A stretch of 64,000 bases of DNA, taken from positions 243,201 to 307,200 of the forward strand of contig JABTUM010000001.1 of NCBI GenBank assembly GCA_015075375.1, read 5' to 3'. The notes under the pieces are model-generated. The model saw only the letters and a list, made by a program, of their open reading frames with translations, was not told the origin of the DNA and ran no database searches. The translations under genes were made by a program, and so were the position numbers. This stretch comes from Planctomycetota bacterium. GTDB lineage: Bacteria > Planctomycetota > SZUA-567 > H5-PLA8. Positions 57,090 through 64,000 of this stretch are shown here, one piece after another. Each line of letters opens with the position of its first letter. The stretch's first letter is position 1.

Positions 57090-58025
57090 TCAACTCAGAT
57101 CGAAGTCCAGCCGCAGCGCACAATGGTCGCTGGCGCGGGCCTCGCGCGGACCGCTCAGCACGTCGCACGCGACGAGCCGATCCGCCAGCTTGCGCGAAAG
57201 CCACGCGTAATCGATCCGTGCGCCCAAGGCATCGCTGGGAATCGTGAAGCCCGGATCCTTCGGGTGCAGCCGGCGGTAGGCGTCCACCCACCCCGCTCCA
57301 CGCAAGGCGCGATATACGTCGGTGCGCATTTCCACGAATTTTACGAGCCGCTTGCGGCGAAACGGTATTTGCGGCAGCGCGAGCGTTTTGCCGCCTTCCT
57401 TCCAGCCCGCCATCCCGGCCATCCCCGCCTGCTGAAACTTGAACCGCAGCAGCGGATGCTTCGCCAGTTCCAGGCGCGTCGTTCCCGCGCCCAGCTTCAC
57501 CCCGTTGTATAACTCAAAGGGCGCGACGCTGTTCAAGTCGCCCATCAGCGAGGCCCAACCGCGCTTATGCGGCGCCATCTCGCGCAGCAGGCGTTTCGTT
57601 TCCAGCAAACGCTGCGACTCCAAAAACGGCGAGAGGTGCGTGTGAAAGAAATGCCACTCGCGGCCGCCCGGCAAGGGCAGCACGATCTCTTGGAAGCCGT
57701 GATGGAAATCGTCCTGGTCGTCGTGGTGGATCTCGCGCGCACCGTCCAACCGAGTCAACAGCACCGGCTGGTAGCCGCCCGTCGTCCAAAACGGAAAAGC
57801 GCGCATCCGCAGCGTTCGCTCGGCCCGGCGCAGGATTTTCGCGCCGCGGTGATGCCAGCCGTTGCATTCCTGCAGCGCCACCACATCGGCCCGCTGCGCC
57901 CGCGCCAGCGCGAGGATCAGGTCCAGCCGTCCGTCGTCCACCCCGCCTTCGAGGATATTCCAGCTCAGGACACGAAAACGCCCCGCGTGCGAGCGGGGCG
58001 TTTCAGAGCGTCGAGTCGCGGGCAT
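57090..58025 (-). CDS. Endonuclease/exonuclease/phosphatase (EEP) family protein
   Basis: 311 residues from an ATG at 58025, 10 nt downstream of the lipoprotein stop, with AGGA in the end of that gene; a GTG at 57973 (just before LSWNILEGG) is the alternative. The EEP core is complete: RVLSWNILEGGVDDGRLDLILALARAQRADVVALQECNGW (Mg-binding Glu), WHFFHTHLSPF, SLMGDLNSVAP (catalytic Asp and Asn), IDYAWLS and ARASDHCALRLDFDL (general-base His). It could be a DNase, a phosphodiesterase or a sphingomyelinase-like enzyme. A hairpin lies within its first codons. Confidence 0.85.
   Translation of the reverse strand: MPATRRSETPRSHAGRFRVLSWNILEGGVDDGRLDLILALARAQRADVVALQECNGWHHRGAKILRRAERTLRMRAFPFWTTGGYQPVLLTRLDGAREIHHDDQDDFHHGFQEIVLPLPGGREWHFFHTHLSPFLESQRLLETKRLLREMAPHKRGWASLMGDLNSVAPFELYNGVKLGAGTTRLELAKHPLLRFKFQQAGMAGMAGWKEGGKTLALPQIPFRRKRLVKFVEMRTDVYRALRGAGWVDAYRRLHPKDPGFTIPSDALGARIDYAWLSRKLADRLVACDVLSGPREARASDHCALRLDFDLS
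57976..58003 (-). terminator. Terminator-like hairpin in the first codons of the EEP gene
   Basis: An 11-bp stem (57993-58003 with 57976-57986) and 6-nt loop are followed by TTTT on the minus strand, 33 nt after the lipoprotein stop. If the EEP start is at 58025 it is an intragenic attenuator-like structure; if the GTG at 57973 is used, it separates the two genes. Confidence 0.55.
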
Positions 58026-58035
58026 GGCGCGCCGG

Positions 58036-58572
58036 CTATTCCTGCGGCTTTTCCGGAGCGGCGTTGGGATCCATCCGCTTGGGCTGGTACGCGTAGGGGT
58101 ACAGTTCCTTGAGCTGGTTGTCCATGAAGCCCAGCAACTCGGTGCGCGCCTTCTCGATCTCTTTGCGCACGTTCTGGAAGGACTCCGCGACATCCACTTC
58201 GATCTTGTTCTTCAAGCGGCCGTCAAAATCGCGGCGCACCGATTCGAGCTGATCGCGCAGATCCTTCGAAAGCTCGTCGCTCTTCCCGTCCAGCTTCTTC
58301 GTCAAGTCTTCCTCGACCTGACGGACACGGTTCTGCACCTTCTCCATGTCCTCGTTGATTTTGTTTTGCAGCGATCCGCGCGTGGAGTCGACCGCCGACT
58401 GGAGGTTCTTGAGATCCGACTCCAGCTTGGCGACGCGAGCTTCCAACTCGGTGGCCTTGCTCTTCGCCGTGGAAGCCGCGGAACGGGCGTCCGGGTCTTC
58501 GCAGCCTGCAACCAGCGCCAAAAGCGCGACGACGGCAACGCTTCGGGACCAGGTTCGCGTAGAAATGGACAT
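58036..58572 (-). CDS. Coiled-coil lipoprotein
   Basis: 178 residues. The signal MSISTRTWSRSVAVVALLALVAGC ends in the lipobox LVAGC. The mature part is a long charged coiled coil (ELEARVAKLESDLKNLQSAVDSTRGSLQNKINEDMEKVQNRVRQVEEDLTKKLDGKSDELSKDLRDQLESV), and the C-terminal 30 residues are Pro/Tyr-rich (LYPYAYQPKRMDPNAAPEKPQE). It resembles an outer-membrane Lpp-like or tethering protein in design, but no sequence family is recognised. It may be in the same unit as the EEP gene. Confidence 0.82.
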   Translation of the reverse strand: MSISTRTWSRSVAVVALLALVAGCEDPDARSAASTAKSKATELEARVAKLESDLKNLQSAVDSTRGSLQNKINEDMEKVQNRVRQVEEDLTKKLDGKSDELSKDLRDQLESVRRDFDGRLKNKIEVDVAESFQNVRKEIEKARTELLGFMDNQLKELYPYAYQPKRMDPNAAPEKPQE

Positions 58573-58669
58573 GCGCAGCCCTCCTTAGGGCAAGTCGCAA
58601 AGGGTTTACCGGAATAGCTTTCCGTTTATCCCCGGTTTTCGCGGGGCTGTCAAGGCATTCCCCGGACGG

Positions 58670-59461
58670 TCAGGCCGGCGGCTTATCCGAGCGGGATTTG
58701 GCCAGTTCGTCCGAGAGCGAACGCAGGAAGGCTCCGAATTGCGCTTCATTGCGTTTATCGATTTCCACCAGGTTCTCGTGCGCCTTGAGAATCAGTTCTC
58801 GGCGCTCGGTGGAACTCATGTCCTTCACCGGTAGCGGCTCGACTTCGAGGCCGGATAAGTCGAAGGCCCCCACGATCTTCACGAAACGATCCACGCCCAG
58901 AATGTTCATCACCTCACGGCATTCCTCGGTGACGTTCACCGCGGTAATGAAGCCGTCGTCCAGAGGCGAGGGATCCGGAGTGGAGCCCATTTTGGTGGCC
59001 GACAAAGAGGAGCGAAGCACCTTGAGCGCTTCTTCGGGACTCAGGGCTTCGAGCGAATCCTCGGCTTCGTCCTCTTCCGCAGCCGCGGCGGCGGAAGCAT
59101 GCACCTCGGCTTCGGGATCGGTTCGGCCGACAGCCGCCCAGCGCCCGGAATCGCGCTTGAGCGCCGTGTACATGCCCACCATGCAGCCCATGAAGGTGCT
59201 GTCCATGCCGCGGCATTCGCCGAGGTCGAAAACGAAGCGGCGGAAACCGGCGCTTCGTTCTTCCTCGAAAAATTCCTGCAGGGACGGCGCGAGCAAGAGG
59301 TTGCCCGAACCGACCACGCGGATAATGACTAGGCCCGCACCACGCGCGGCGGTCAATCGGCTGGCCGGAACCGCTGGCGCCGACTCGACTTTCTTCTTCA
59401 CCGTTCGCGGAACACGGCTCGTCCCGGGATGGCGAGGTTTTTCGGAGGAACTCATGTTCAC
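58670..59461 (-). CDS. STAS domain protein with an acidic insertion
   Basis: 263 residues. Residues ~45-110 and ~165-200 form one STAS fold (GAGLVIIRVVGSGNLLLAPSLQEFFEEERSAGFRRFVFDLGECRGMDSTFMGCMVGMY, then ITAVNVTEECREVMNILGVDRFVKIV). The phosphorylatable Ser position of SpoIIAA-type proteins falls in GMDSTFMG. Between the two halves lies ~60 acidic and Ala-rich residues (EAEVHASAAAAAEEDEAEDSLEALSPEEALKVL). The last ~60 residues are helical. It could bind an anti-sigma factor or act as a scaffold; none is nearby. Confidence 0.82.
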   Translation of the reverse strand: MNMSSSEKPRHPGTSRVPRTVKKKVESAPAVPASRLTAARGAGLVIIRVVGSGNLLLAPSLQEFFEEERSAGFRRFVFDLGECRGMDSTFMGCMVGMYTALKRDSGRWAAVGRTDPEAEVHASAAAAAEEDEAEDSLEALSPEEALKVLRSSLSATKMGSTPDPSPLDDGFITAVNVTEECREVMNILGVDRFVKIVGAFDLSGLEVEPLPVKDMSSTERRELILKAHENLVEIDKRNEAQFGAFLRSLSDELAKSRSDKPPA

Positions 59462-59809
59462 CAGATCTCAGCAGCGTTTAGGTATGGACAACTCAAGAAC
59501 ATTGCGGCGCTTGCGTATGCGGAACCGCGGAGCACCCAGCATCCGGCCAATGGCTGCCCGAGTATGCCAGTTCCCGAACTAAAGTCCACTGCACGAGGGG
59601 AGAATCGTGCCGGTTGGACGCGCTAAGTTTAGTCACGTGTGCAAGATATGAAAACGATAGGGCGGTTCTTCGTACTTCGGGCGTGGCCAGAAAGAAGCGT
59701 ATCCAAGGTGCATGGGCAGGCCTCAGAAAGGTCGGGCGCGGAAGGTTCTTGCCTTGCGGATGGGAGCGACTAACATACGTGCTCACTCGATTGCGCACTG
59801 GAGTAACGC
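59462..59809. other. Divergent intergenic region before araB
   Basis: 348 bp between the STAS gene and araB. No gene with coding character, no RNA and no convincing promoter pair was found. AraB has a weak GGAGTAACGC before its ATG. Confidence 0.5.
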
Positions 59810-61474
59810 ATGGCTCAGGCCGCATTGGGACTCGACTTTGGAACCGCCTCCGTTCGCGCCGTGGTGGTGGATGTGCTGCGCGGCCGTGAGCTTGGCGCTG
59901 CTGTAACTCCCTATGCTCACGGGGTTATGGATCGCCGTGTACCGGGCATCCGAGGCGCCTTGCCGCCCGATTGGGCGCTGCAGCATCCGCGGGATTACCT
60001 GGATGGACTGCGCCAAGCGGTACGAGGTGCCTTGCGAGCGGCGCGAACCAAACCAGAGCGCGTGTGCGGCATCGGCGTGGACTTCACGGCGTGCACGATC
60101 CTCCCTACGTGCAGGGACGGGACTCCCATCTGCTATAAAACTGCTATGAATCGCCAACCGAATGCGTATGTAAAACTGTGGAAGCATCACGCTGCGCAAG
60201 CACAGGCCGACGCGTTGAACCGGCTTGCCCAAGAACGCCGCGAACCCTGGCTAAAGCATTACGGTGCAGGCGTTTCGTGCGAATGGCTGATTCCCAAAGC
60301 GCACCAGGTGGCCGACGAGTCGCCGGAGGTCTATGACGCGGCCGATCGATGGCTCGAAGCGGGTGATTGGGTCGTCGGACAGCTTACCGGGGACTACAAA
60401 CGCAATGCGTGCGCCGCCGGCTACAAGGGTTGTTACGTGCCGGGGCGCGGAGATCCCAGCCCTGATTTTTTGCGGGCGCTGCATCCTAAGCTCGCACACC
60501 TCCCGTCGAAGCTGCCCCGCGAAGTCGTGCCGGCAGGGACACGCGTCGGCGGCTTGACCGCGGAGTGGGCGCGCACGCTGGGCTTAAAGAAAGGCACGCC
60601 GGTGGGCGCGGCGATTATCGATGCGCATGCGGCGGTAGCGGCAAGCGGCCTGTCGGCGCCGGGCGAGATGGCGCTGATCCTGGGCACGAGTTTCTGCCAC
60701 ATGCTGCTGGGCGCGGGCGACGCACGCGACGATTGCGCGGGGATCTCGGGTTCGGTGCGCGACGGGATACTCCCCGGGCTGATGGGCTACGAAGCCGGGC
60801 AGGCCGGCGGCGGCGATCTGTGGGCGTGGTGCGCGGAGGCTTGCGGCAACACGGCGCTCTTAAAGGAAGCGCGGGCGGCGAAGCGCTCGGTCCACGAGGA
60901 ACTCGCGCGGCGCGCGGCGCGGTACAAACCCGGCGCGACGGGCCTGCTGGCGCTCGATTGGCACAACGGAAACCGCAGTCCGCTCAACCGGTCCGATCTG
61001 AGCGGACTGCTCGTCGGCTTGACGCTCTCTACGCCTCCGGAAGCGATCTACCGCGCGCTGCAGGAGAGCCTCTCCTTCGGCACGCGCACCATCGTCGAGA
61101 ACTTCGAACGCCAGGGCCTGCCGGTGAACCGGATCGTCTGCAGCGGCGGGATCGCGCACAAGGACCCGCCGTTCCTGCAGATGCTCGCCGACGTGACGGG
61201 TCGCGAGATCGAAGTGGCTCGGAGCACCCAGGCGTGCGGCGTGGGTGCGGCGATTCTGGGGGCCATCGCGGCCGGTCCGGATGGCGGCGGGCATCCAGAT
61301 TTCGCCTCGGCGGCGCAGGCGATGGGCGGCGTGCGCGCGCGGCGCTTCCGGCCTTCGAAGGAGGCGGCGAAAACTTATTCGGAACTCTACGCCGGCTACA
61401 CAGAACTCTCGGACTACTTCGGACGCGGTGGGTCGGATTTGATGGGGCGCTTGAAGGCTTGGCGGAAGCCGTAG
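59810..61474 (+). CDS. araB: L-ribulokinase
   Basis: 554 residues, the usual length. FGGY-kinase motifs are visible: AALGLDFGTASVRAVVVDV (phosphate 1), VCGIGVDFTACTILPTCRDG (ribulokinase-type), KLWKHHAAQAQAD, VSCEWLIPKAHQVADESPEVYDAADRWLEAGDW, GTPVGAAIIDAHAAVAASG (catalytic Asp region), and RIVCSGGIAHKDPPFLQMLADVTGREIEV. It phosphorylates L-ribulose in L-arabinose use. No araA or araD is in the window. The weak ribosome-binding site lies at GGAGTAACG. Confidence 0.95.
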   Translation: MAQAALGLDFGTASVRAVVVDVLRGRELGAAVTPYAHGVMDRRVPGIRGALPPDWALQHPRDYLDGLRQAVRGALRAARTKPERVCGIGVDFTACTILPTCRDGTPICYKTAMNRQPNAYVKLWKHHAAQAQADALNRLAQERREPWLKHYGAGVSCEWLIPKAHQVADESPEVYDAADRWLEAGDWVVGQLTGDYKRNACAAGYKGCYVPGRGDPSPDFLRALHPKLAHLPSKLPREVVPAGTRVGGLTAEWARTLGLKKGTPVGAAIIDAHAAVAASGLSAPGEMALILGTSFCHMLLGAGDARDDCAGISGSVRDGILPGLMGYEAGQAGGGDLWAWCAEACGNTALLKEARAAKRSVHEELARRAARYKPGATGLLALDWHNGNRSPLNRSDLSGLLVGLTLSTPPEAIYRALQESLSFGTRTIVENFERQGLPVNRIVCSGGIAHKDPPFLQMLADVTGREIEVARSTQACGVGAAILGAIAAGPDGGGHPDFASAAQAMGGVRARRFRPSKEAAKTYSELYAGYTELSDYFGRGGSDLMGRLKAWRKP

Positions 61475-61605
61475 ACGGTCACTGCAAACGGTAAGCACCC
61501 CCCGTCTTCAATCGGCAAAAGGCCATTCCGGCTCACCTTTACGTCAACTCCATGAAAAATGGAGATGCTCGCTGAGGCTTGGCGTGCAGAACCTTTCAAA
61601 TCCCA

Positions 61606-61623
61606 CTTGGCCTAACTGCCAAG
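61606..61623. promoter_or_regulatory. Possible operator: inverted repeat before fbaB
   Basis: CTTGGC and GCCAAG form an 18-bp inverted repeat with a 6-bp centre, 46 nt before the fbaB ATG. No bound regulator is known, and the evidence is symmetry alone. Confidence 0.3.
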
Positions 61624-61668
61624 CCCGGTAGCATGGTCTTTCTTATCAACCTAAAAGGAGACTTCGCC

Positions 61669-62718
61669 ATGCTGGCCAAGATTCAGAAGTTGCTGGGCGC
61701 GAACGAGAGTCTGCTCGCTCACGAATGCAAAGGCATCCCGAAGTCGCGGCTGCACCTTCCCGGCCCGAACTACCTGGACACGGTTTTCACGCAGACCGAC
61801 CGGAGCCCGGTGGTGCTGCGCAACATGAACCACATGTTTAACACGGGCCGCTTGGCGGGGACGGGCTTCCTGAGCATCCTGCCGGTGGACCAGGGCATCG
61901 AGCACTCGGCCGGTTCGAGCTTCGCGCCGAATCCCGATTACTTCGACGCGGCAAAGATCGTCGAACTGGCGATCGAAGGCGGCTGCAACGGCGTGGCTTC
62001 GACGGCGGGCGTGCTGGGCGCGGTGGCCCGGAAGTACGCGCACAAGATTCCGTTCATGCTGAAGCTAAACCACAACGAAATGCTCTCGATGCCGAACATC
62101 CACGATCAGACGATGTTCACGTCGATCGAGCGTGCGTTCGAGATGGGCTGCACGAGCGTCGGGGCGACGATCTACTGGGGCCACGAAGACTGCCGCCGGC
62201 AGCTTCAGGAAGTAAGCGCGGCGTTCTCGGCGGCGCACGAACTGGGGCTGTTCACGGTGCTGTGGTGCTATACGCGCAACAGCGGCTTCAAGACGGCCGA
62301 CAAGGACTACCACGTCAGCGCCGACTTGACCGGGCAGGCCAACCACCTGGGTGTGACGATCCAGGCCGACATCATCAAGCAAAAGCTGCCGGAGAACAAC
62401 GGCGGCTACAACGCGCTGAAGTTCGGCAAGACCCACAAGCTCGTTTACGACAAGCTGACGACGGACAACCCGATCGATCTGTGCCGCTACCAGGTGGCGA
62501 ACTGTTACATGGGCCGCATCGGCCTGATCAACTCGGGCGGCGCGAGCGGCGCTCACGACCTTGAGGAAGCCGTCACGACGGCGGTGATCAACAAGCGCGC
62601 CGGCGGGATGGGCCTGATCAGCGGCCGCAAGGCATTCCAGCGTCCGCTCAAGGAAGGCGTCGAGCTGTTGAACGCGATCCAGGACGTGTACTTGTGCAAG
62701 GAAGTCACGGTCGCCTGA
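61669..62718 (+). CDS. fbaB: Class I fructose-bisphosphate aldolase FbaB
   Basis: 349 residues from the ATG at 61669 with AAAAGGAG 9 nt upstream. It follows E. coli FbaB closely across its length: [103 protein letters not shown] (Schiff-base Lys region), [26 protein letters not shown], and [23 protein letters not shown]. It cleaves fructose-1,6-bisphosphate in gluconeogenesis or glycolysis. The gene is followed by a clear terminator. Confidence 0.97.
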   Translation: MLAKIQKLLGANESLLAHECKGIPKSRLHLPGPNYLDTVFTQTDRSPVVLRNMNHMFNTGRLAGTGFLSILPVDQGIEHSAGSSFAPNPDYFDAAKIVELAIEGGCNGVASTAGVLGAVARKYAHKIPFMLKLNHNEMLSMPNIHDQTMFTSIERAFEMGCTSVGATIYWGHEDCRRQLQEVSAAFSAAHELGLFTVLWCYTRNSGFKTADKDYHVSADLTGQANHLGVTIQADIIKQKLPENNGGYNALKFGKTHKLVYDKLTTDNPIDLCRYQVANCYMGRIGLINSGGASGAHDLEEAVTTAVINKRAGGMGLISGRKAFQRPLKEGVELLNAIQDVYLCKEVTVA

Positions 62719-62743
62719 TCCGGAAGATCGCGAGCGGTTCCAG

Positions 62744-62779
62744 ACGGGCCTCAAGCTATTGCGCGAGGCCCGTTTTATT
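62744..62779 (+). terminator. Rho-independent terminator of fbaB
   Basis: A 9-bp stem (62744-62752 with 62765-62773) and 12-nt loop are followed by TTTTATTT, 26 nt after the stop. Confidence 0.88.
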
Positions 62780-62954
62780 TGAGGCGGTTTGACCACGGGA
62801 GGCACAAAGCGCGGAGAGCGGCCGAGATGGCGGAACGGCCGCACGCGGTGAAACGGACTCCGCCGATCCCGCAATGGTACGCGGCGTGAATATCCGACTT
62901 CTGGGCGCCAACGTGGTACATCCGCCGCAGATCCTGCCTAACCGGAGACCGGAC

Positions 62955-63317
62955 ATGGACGAAACCACTACCTTGGCGGACCTGAAATCGCGCGTCACGT
63001 CGTTCCGCGATGCGCGGGCGTGGGCGCCGTTTCACCAGCCGAAGGATCTTGCGGCGGCGGTGGCGATCGAAGCCGGCGAGTTGCAGGAACCGTTTCTGTG
63101 GAAGACGCCGGCCGAGATCGAAGCGTACCTTGCGACCGAGGCGGGCCGGGCGAAGCTGGAGGAAGAACTGGCCGACGTACAAATCTTCCTGCTGCATTTG
63201 GCCGAACGCTGCGGAGTGGACGTGGCGGGCGCGGTGCTGAATAAGCTGCGGAAGAACGAGTCGAAGTATCCGGTGGAGAAGTCGAAAGGTTCGGCAAAGA
63301 AGTATACGGAGCTTTGA
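62955..63317 (+). CDS. MazG-like nucleotide pyrophosphohydrolase
   Basis: 120 residues from the ATG at 62955 with GGAGACCGG upstream. The alpha-helical NTP-PPase fold is clear: VAIEAGELQEPFLWKT and EELADVQIFLLHLAERCGVDVAGAVLNKLRKNESKYP, which supply the ExxE and ExxD acids that hold Mg. It hydrolyses (d)NTPs such as dCTP to the monophosphate. The short length fits the MazG-related dCTPase group rather than full MazG. The C-terminal basic tail is typical. Confidence 0.93.
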   Translation: MDETTTLADLKSRVTSFRDARAWAPFHQPKDLAAAVAIEAGELQEPFLWKTPAEIEAYLATEAGRAKLEEELADVQIFLLHLAERCGVDVAGAVLNKLRKNESKYPVEKSKGSAKKYTEL

Positions 63318-63395
63318 GCGCACTCTATCTGCTCCGCGAATTCGGCGGTAGAATCCTGAAATCGCAGGCTTCTTCCAGGCGAAAGGTGGAAACCC

Positions 63396-64000
63396 ATGCT
63401 TCCCATTCGGCTCACGACGCTGCTGTTGGCGCTCACGTTCGTCTCGCCCGCGTGGGCGATTGCCGACCTGAACGAAGTAGCTCCGCCGGCGCCTCCGCTG
63501 CCGGAGACGGTGGCCGAAGGCGCGGCCTTGGAACTCGTGTACGAAGAAGCGAAGCAGTTCTTCGAAGGCCCGACGTGGAGCCCGAAAGAGAACAAACTCT
63601 ACTTCACCGCCTTCGGTCCCCAGAAAGCGGCGCGCATCCTGCGGCTCGAGTCCAAAGGCGAGGCGCAGGTGTGGCTGGCGGCCAGCGAAGGCGTGAACGG
63701 AACATGGCCGGCGAAGGACGGCCGGATGCTGGGCGCGCAGGCGTATGGGCACCGCGTTCTGAGCTTCGCGCTGGGCAAGGCGGCGCCAGAGGACACCGTC
63801 ATCCTCTACGCCAACCCTGAATTGCATCAGCCCAACGATATCTGCCAGACCGCGGACGGCCGGATTTACTTCAGCGATCCGGATTTCAAGAAGAAAGAGA
63901 GCAGCGCCGTTTACCTGCTGCGGACGGACGGCACGGTGCACAAGATCGTTACCGACATGGCCATCACGAACGGGCTGATCACGAGCCTCGATGGCAAGAC
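63396..64000 (+). CDS. SMP-30/gluconolactonase-type protein (3' end outside the window)
   Basis: The visible 201 codons start with a signal peptide (MLPIRLTTLLLALTFVSPAWA), so the enzyme is exported. The beta-propeller family motifs follow: EGPTWSPKENKLYFTAFGP, EGVNGTWPAKDGRMLGAQAYGHRV, HQPNDICQTADGRIYFSDPDF and ITNGLITSLDGK. The metal-binding Glu (FEGPTW), Asn (PNDI) and later Asn (TNGL) are present. It probably hydrolyses a sugar lactone in the periplasm, in keeping with araB and xylA nearby. AAAGGTGG precedes the ATG. Confidence 0.9.
   Translation, partial: MLPIRLTTLLLALTFVSPAWAIADLNEVAPPAPPLPETVAEGAALELVYEEAKQFFEGPTWSPKENKLYFTAFGPQKAARILRLESKGEAQVWLAASEGVNGTWPAKDGRMLGAQAYGHRVLSFALGKAAPEDTVILYANPELHQPNDICQTADGRIYFSDPDFKKKESSAVYLLRTDGTVHKIVTDMAITNGLITSLDGK

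Noticed and set aside
58620..58650. Weak hairpin CCCCG/CGGGG between the STAS and lipoprotein genes
   Set aside because: Only five base pairs and no U-tract follow on the minus strand, so a terminator call is not supported.

Overview
The window is a GC-rich, densely coded bacterial chromosome segment. The reasons are single-copy housekeeping genes (infA-rpmJ-rpsM-rpsK-rpsD-rpoA-rplQ, a complex I locus, recQ, truD, pdxA), lipoboxes on three secreted proteins, PilZ and STAS regulators, and good sigma70-type promoters. No phage, IS element, CRISPR array, rRNA or tRNA was seen. The gene repertoire suits an uncultured or poorly studied Gram-negative-type lineage near the Planctomycetes/PVC group or a neighbouring candidate phylum: complex I without NuoEFG, a zinc-ribbon plus alpha/alpha-toroid membrane protein, several Gfo/Idh/MocA dehydrogenases, an actinomycete-type short xylose isomerase and FbaB-type aldolases. 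That placement is inference; no taxonomic marker was searched.

Layout. 1-3.8 kb: the end of a long coiled-coil protein with a 35-residue tandem repeat, a LOR/SDH-domain (ornithine cyclodeaminase-like) enzyme and a small lipoprotein. 3.9-9.4 kb: the PrkA kinase / DUF444 / SpoVR stress module, with an integral membrane protein inserted in it. 9.8-13.8 kb: a GntR-controlled sugar operon (regulator, aldolase, Gfo/Idh/MocA dehydrogenase, xylose isomerase) with a palindromic operator in the promoter spacer and a strong terminator. 13.8-21.3 kb: a six-gene cluster of unknown function, namely a degenerate signal-peptidase-like protein, a TPR/Ig-like membrane protein, a zinc-ribbon/toroid membrane protein, two paralogous LolD-like ATPases without permeases, and a membrane-anchored double GNAT protein. 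I regard this as the best candidate for an undescribed system. 21.6-26.7 kb: a small coiled-coil protein, a Lys-rich/Glu-rich bipartite protein, a phosphoesterase, a PilZ protein and a GT39/ArnT-type glycosyltransferase.

26.7-30.6 kb: the alpha ribosomal operon starting at infA, with its own promoter and terminator. 30.8-32.3 kb: a TauE/SafE-type transporter and SfsA. 32.4-45.8 kb: complex I, split into nuoA-B-C-D-lipoprotein-H-I and nuoJ-K-L-M-N, each block with a promoter and with a terminator between them. NuoM, NuoH, NuoL and NuoI carry unusual insertions or tails. 46-52 kb: a NikR-like regulator lacking nickel ligands, a LON-domain protein, truD, pdxA, recQ and a small membrane protein. 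52-59.5 kb: an oxidoreductase, an esterase, a MarR/pirin/nitroreductase electrophile-stress-like unit with a shared operator, a membrane zinc-ribbon protein, an EEP-family phosphatase/nuclease, a coiled-coil lipoprotein and a STAS protein. 59.8-64 kb: L-ribulokinase, FbaB aldolase, a MazG-like pyrophosphohydrolase and the start of an SMP-30-type lactonase.

Working together: araB, fbaB, the xylA operon and the lactonase indicate pentose and plant-sugar use. The nuo locus is the energy core. PrkA-DUF444-SpoVR and the MarR unit look like starvation and electrophile responses. The 13.8-21.3 kb cluster is probably an envelope machine. Assignments rest on motif reading only; no database search was run.
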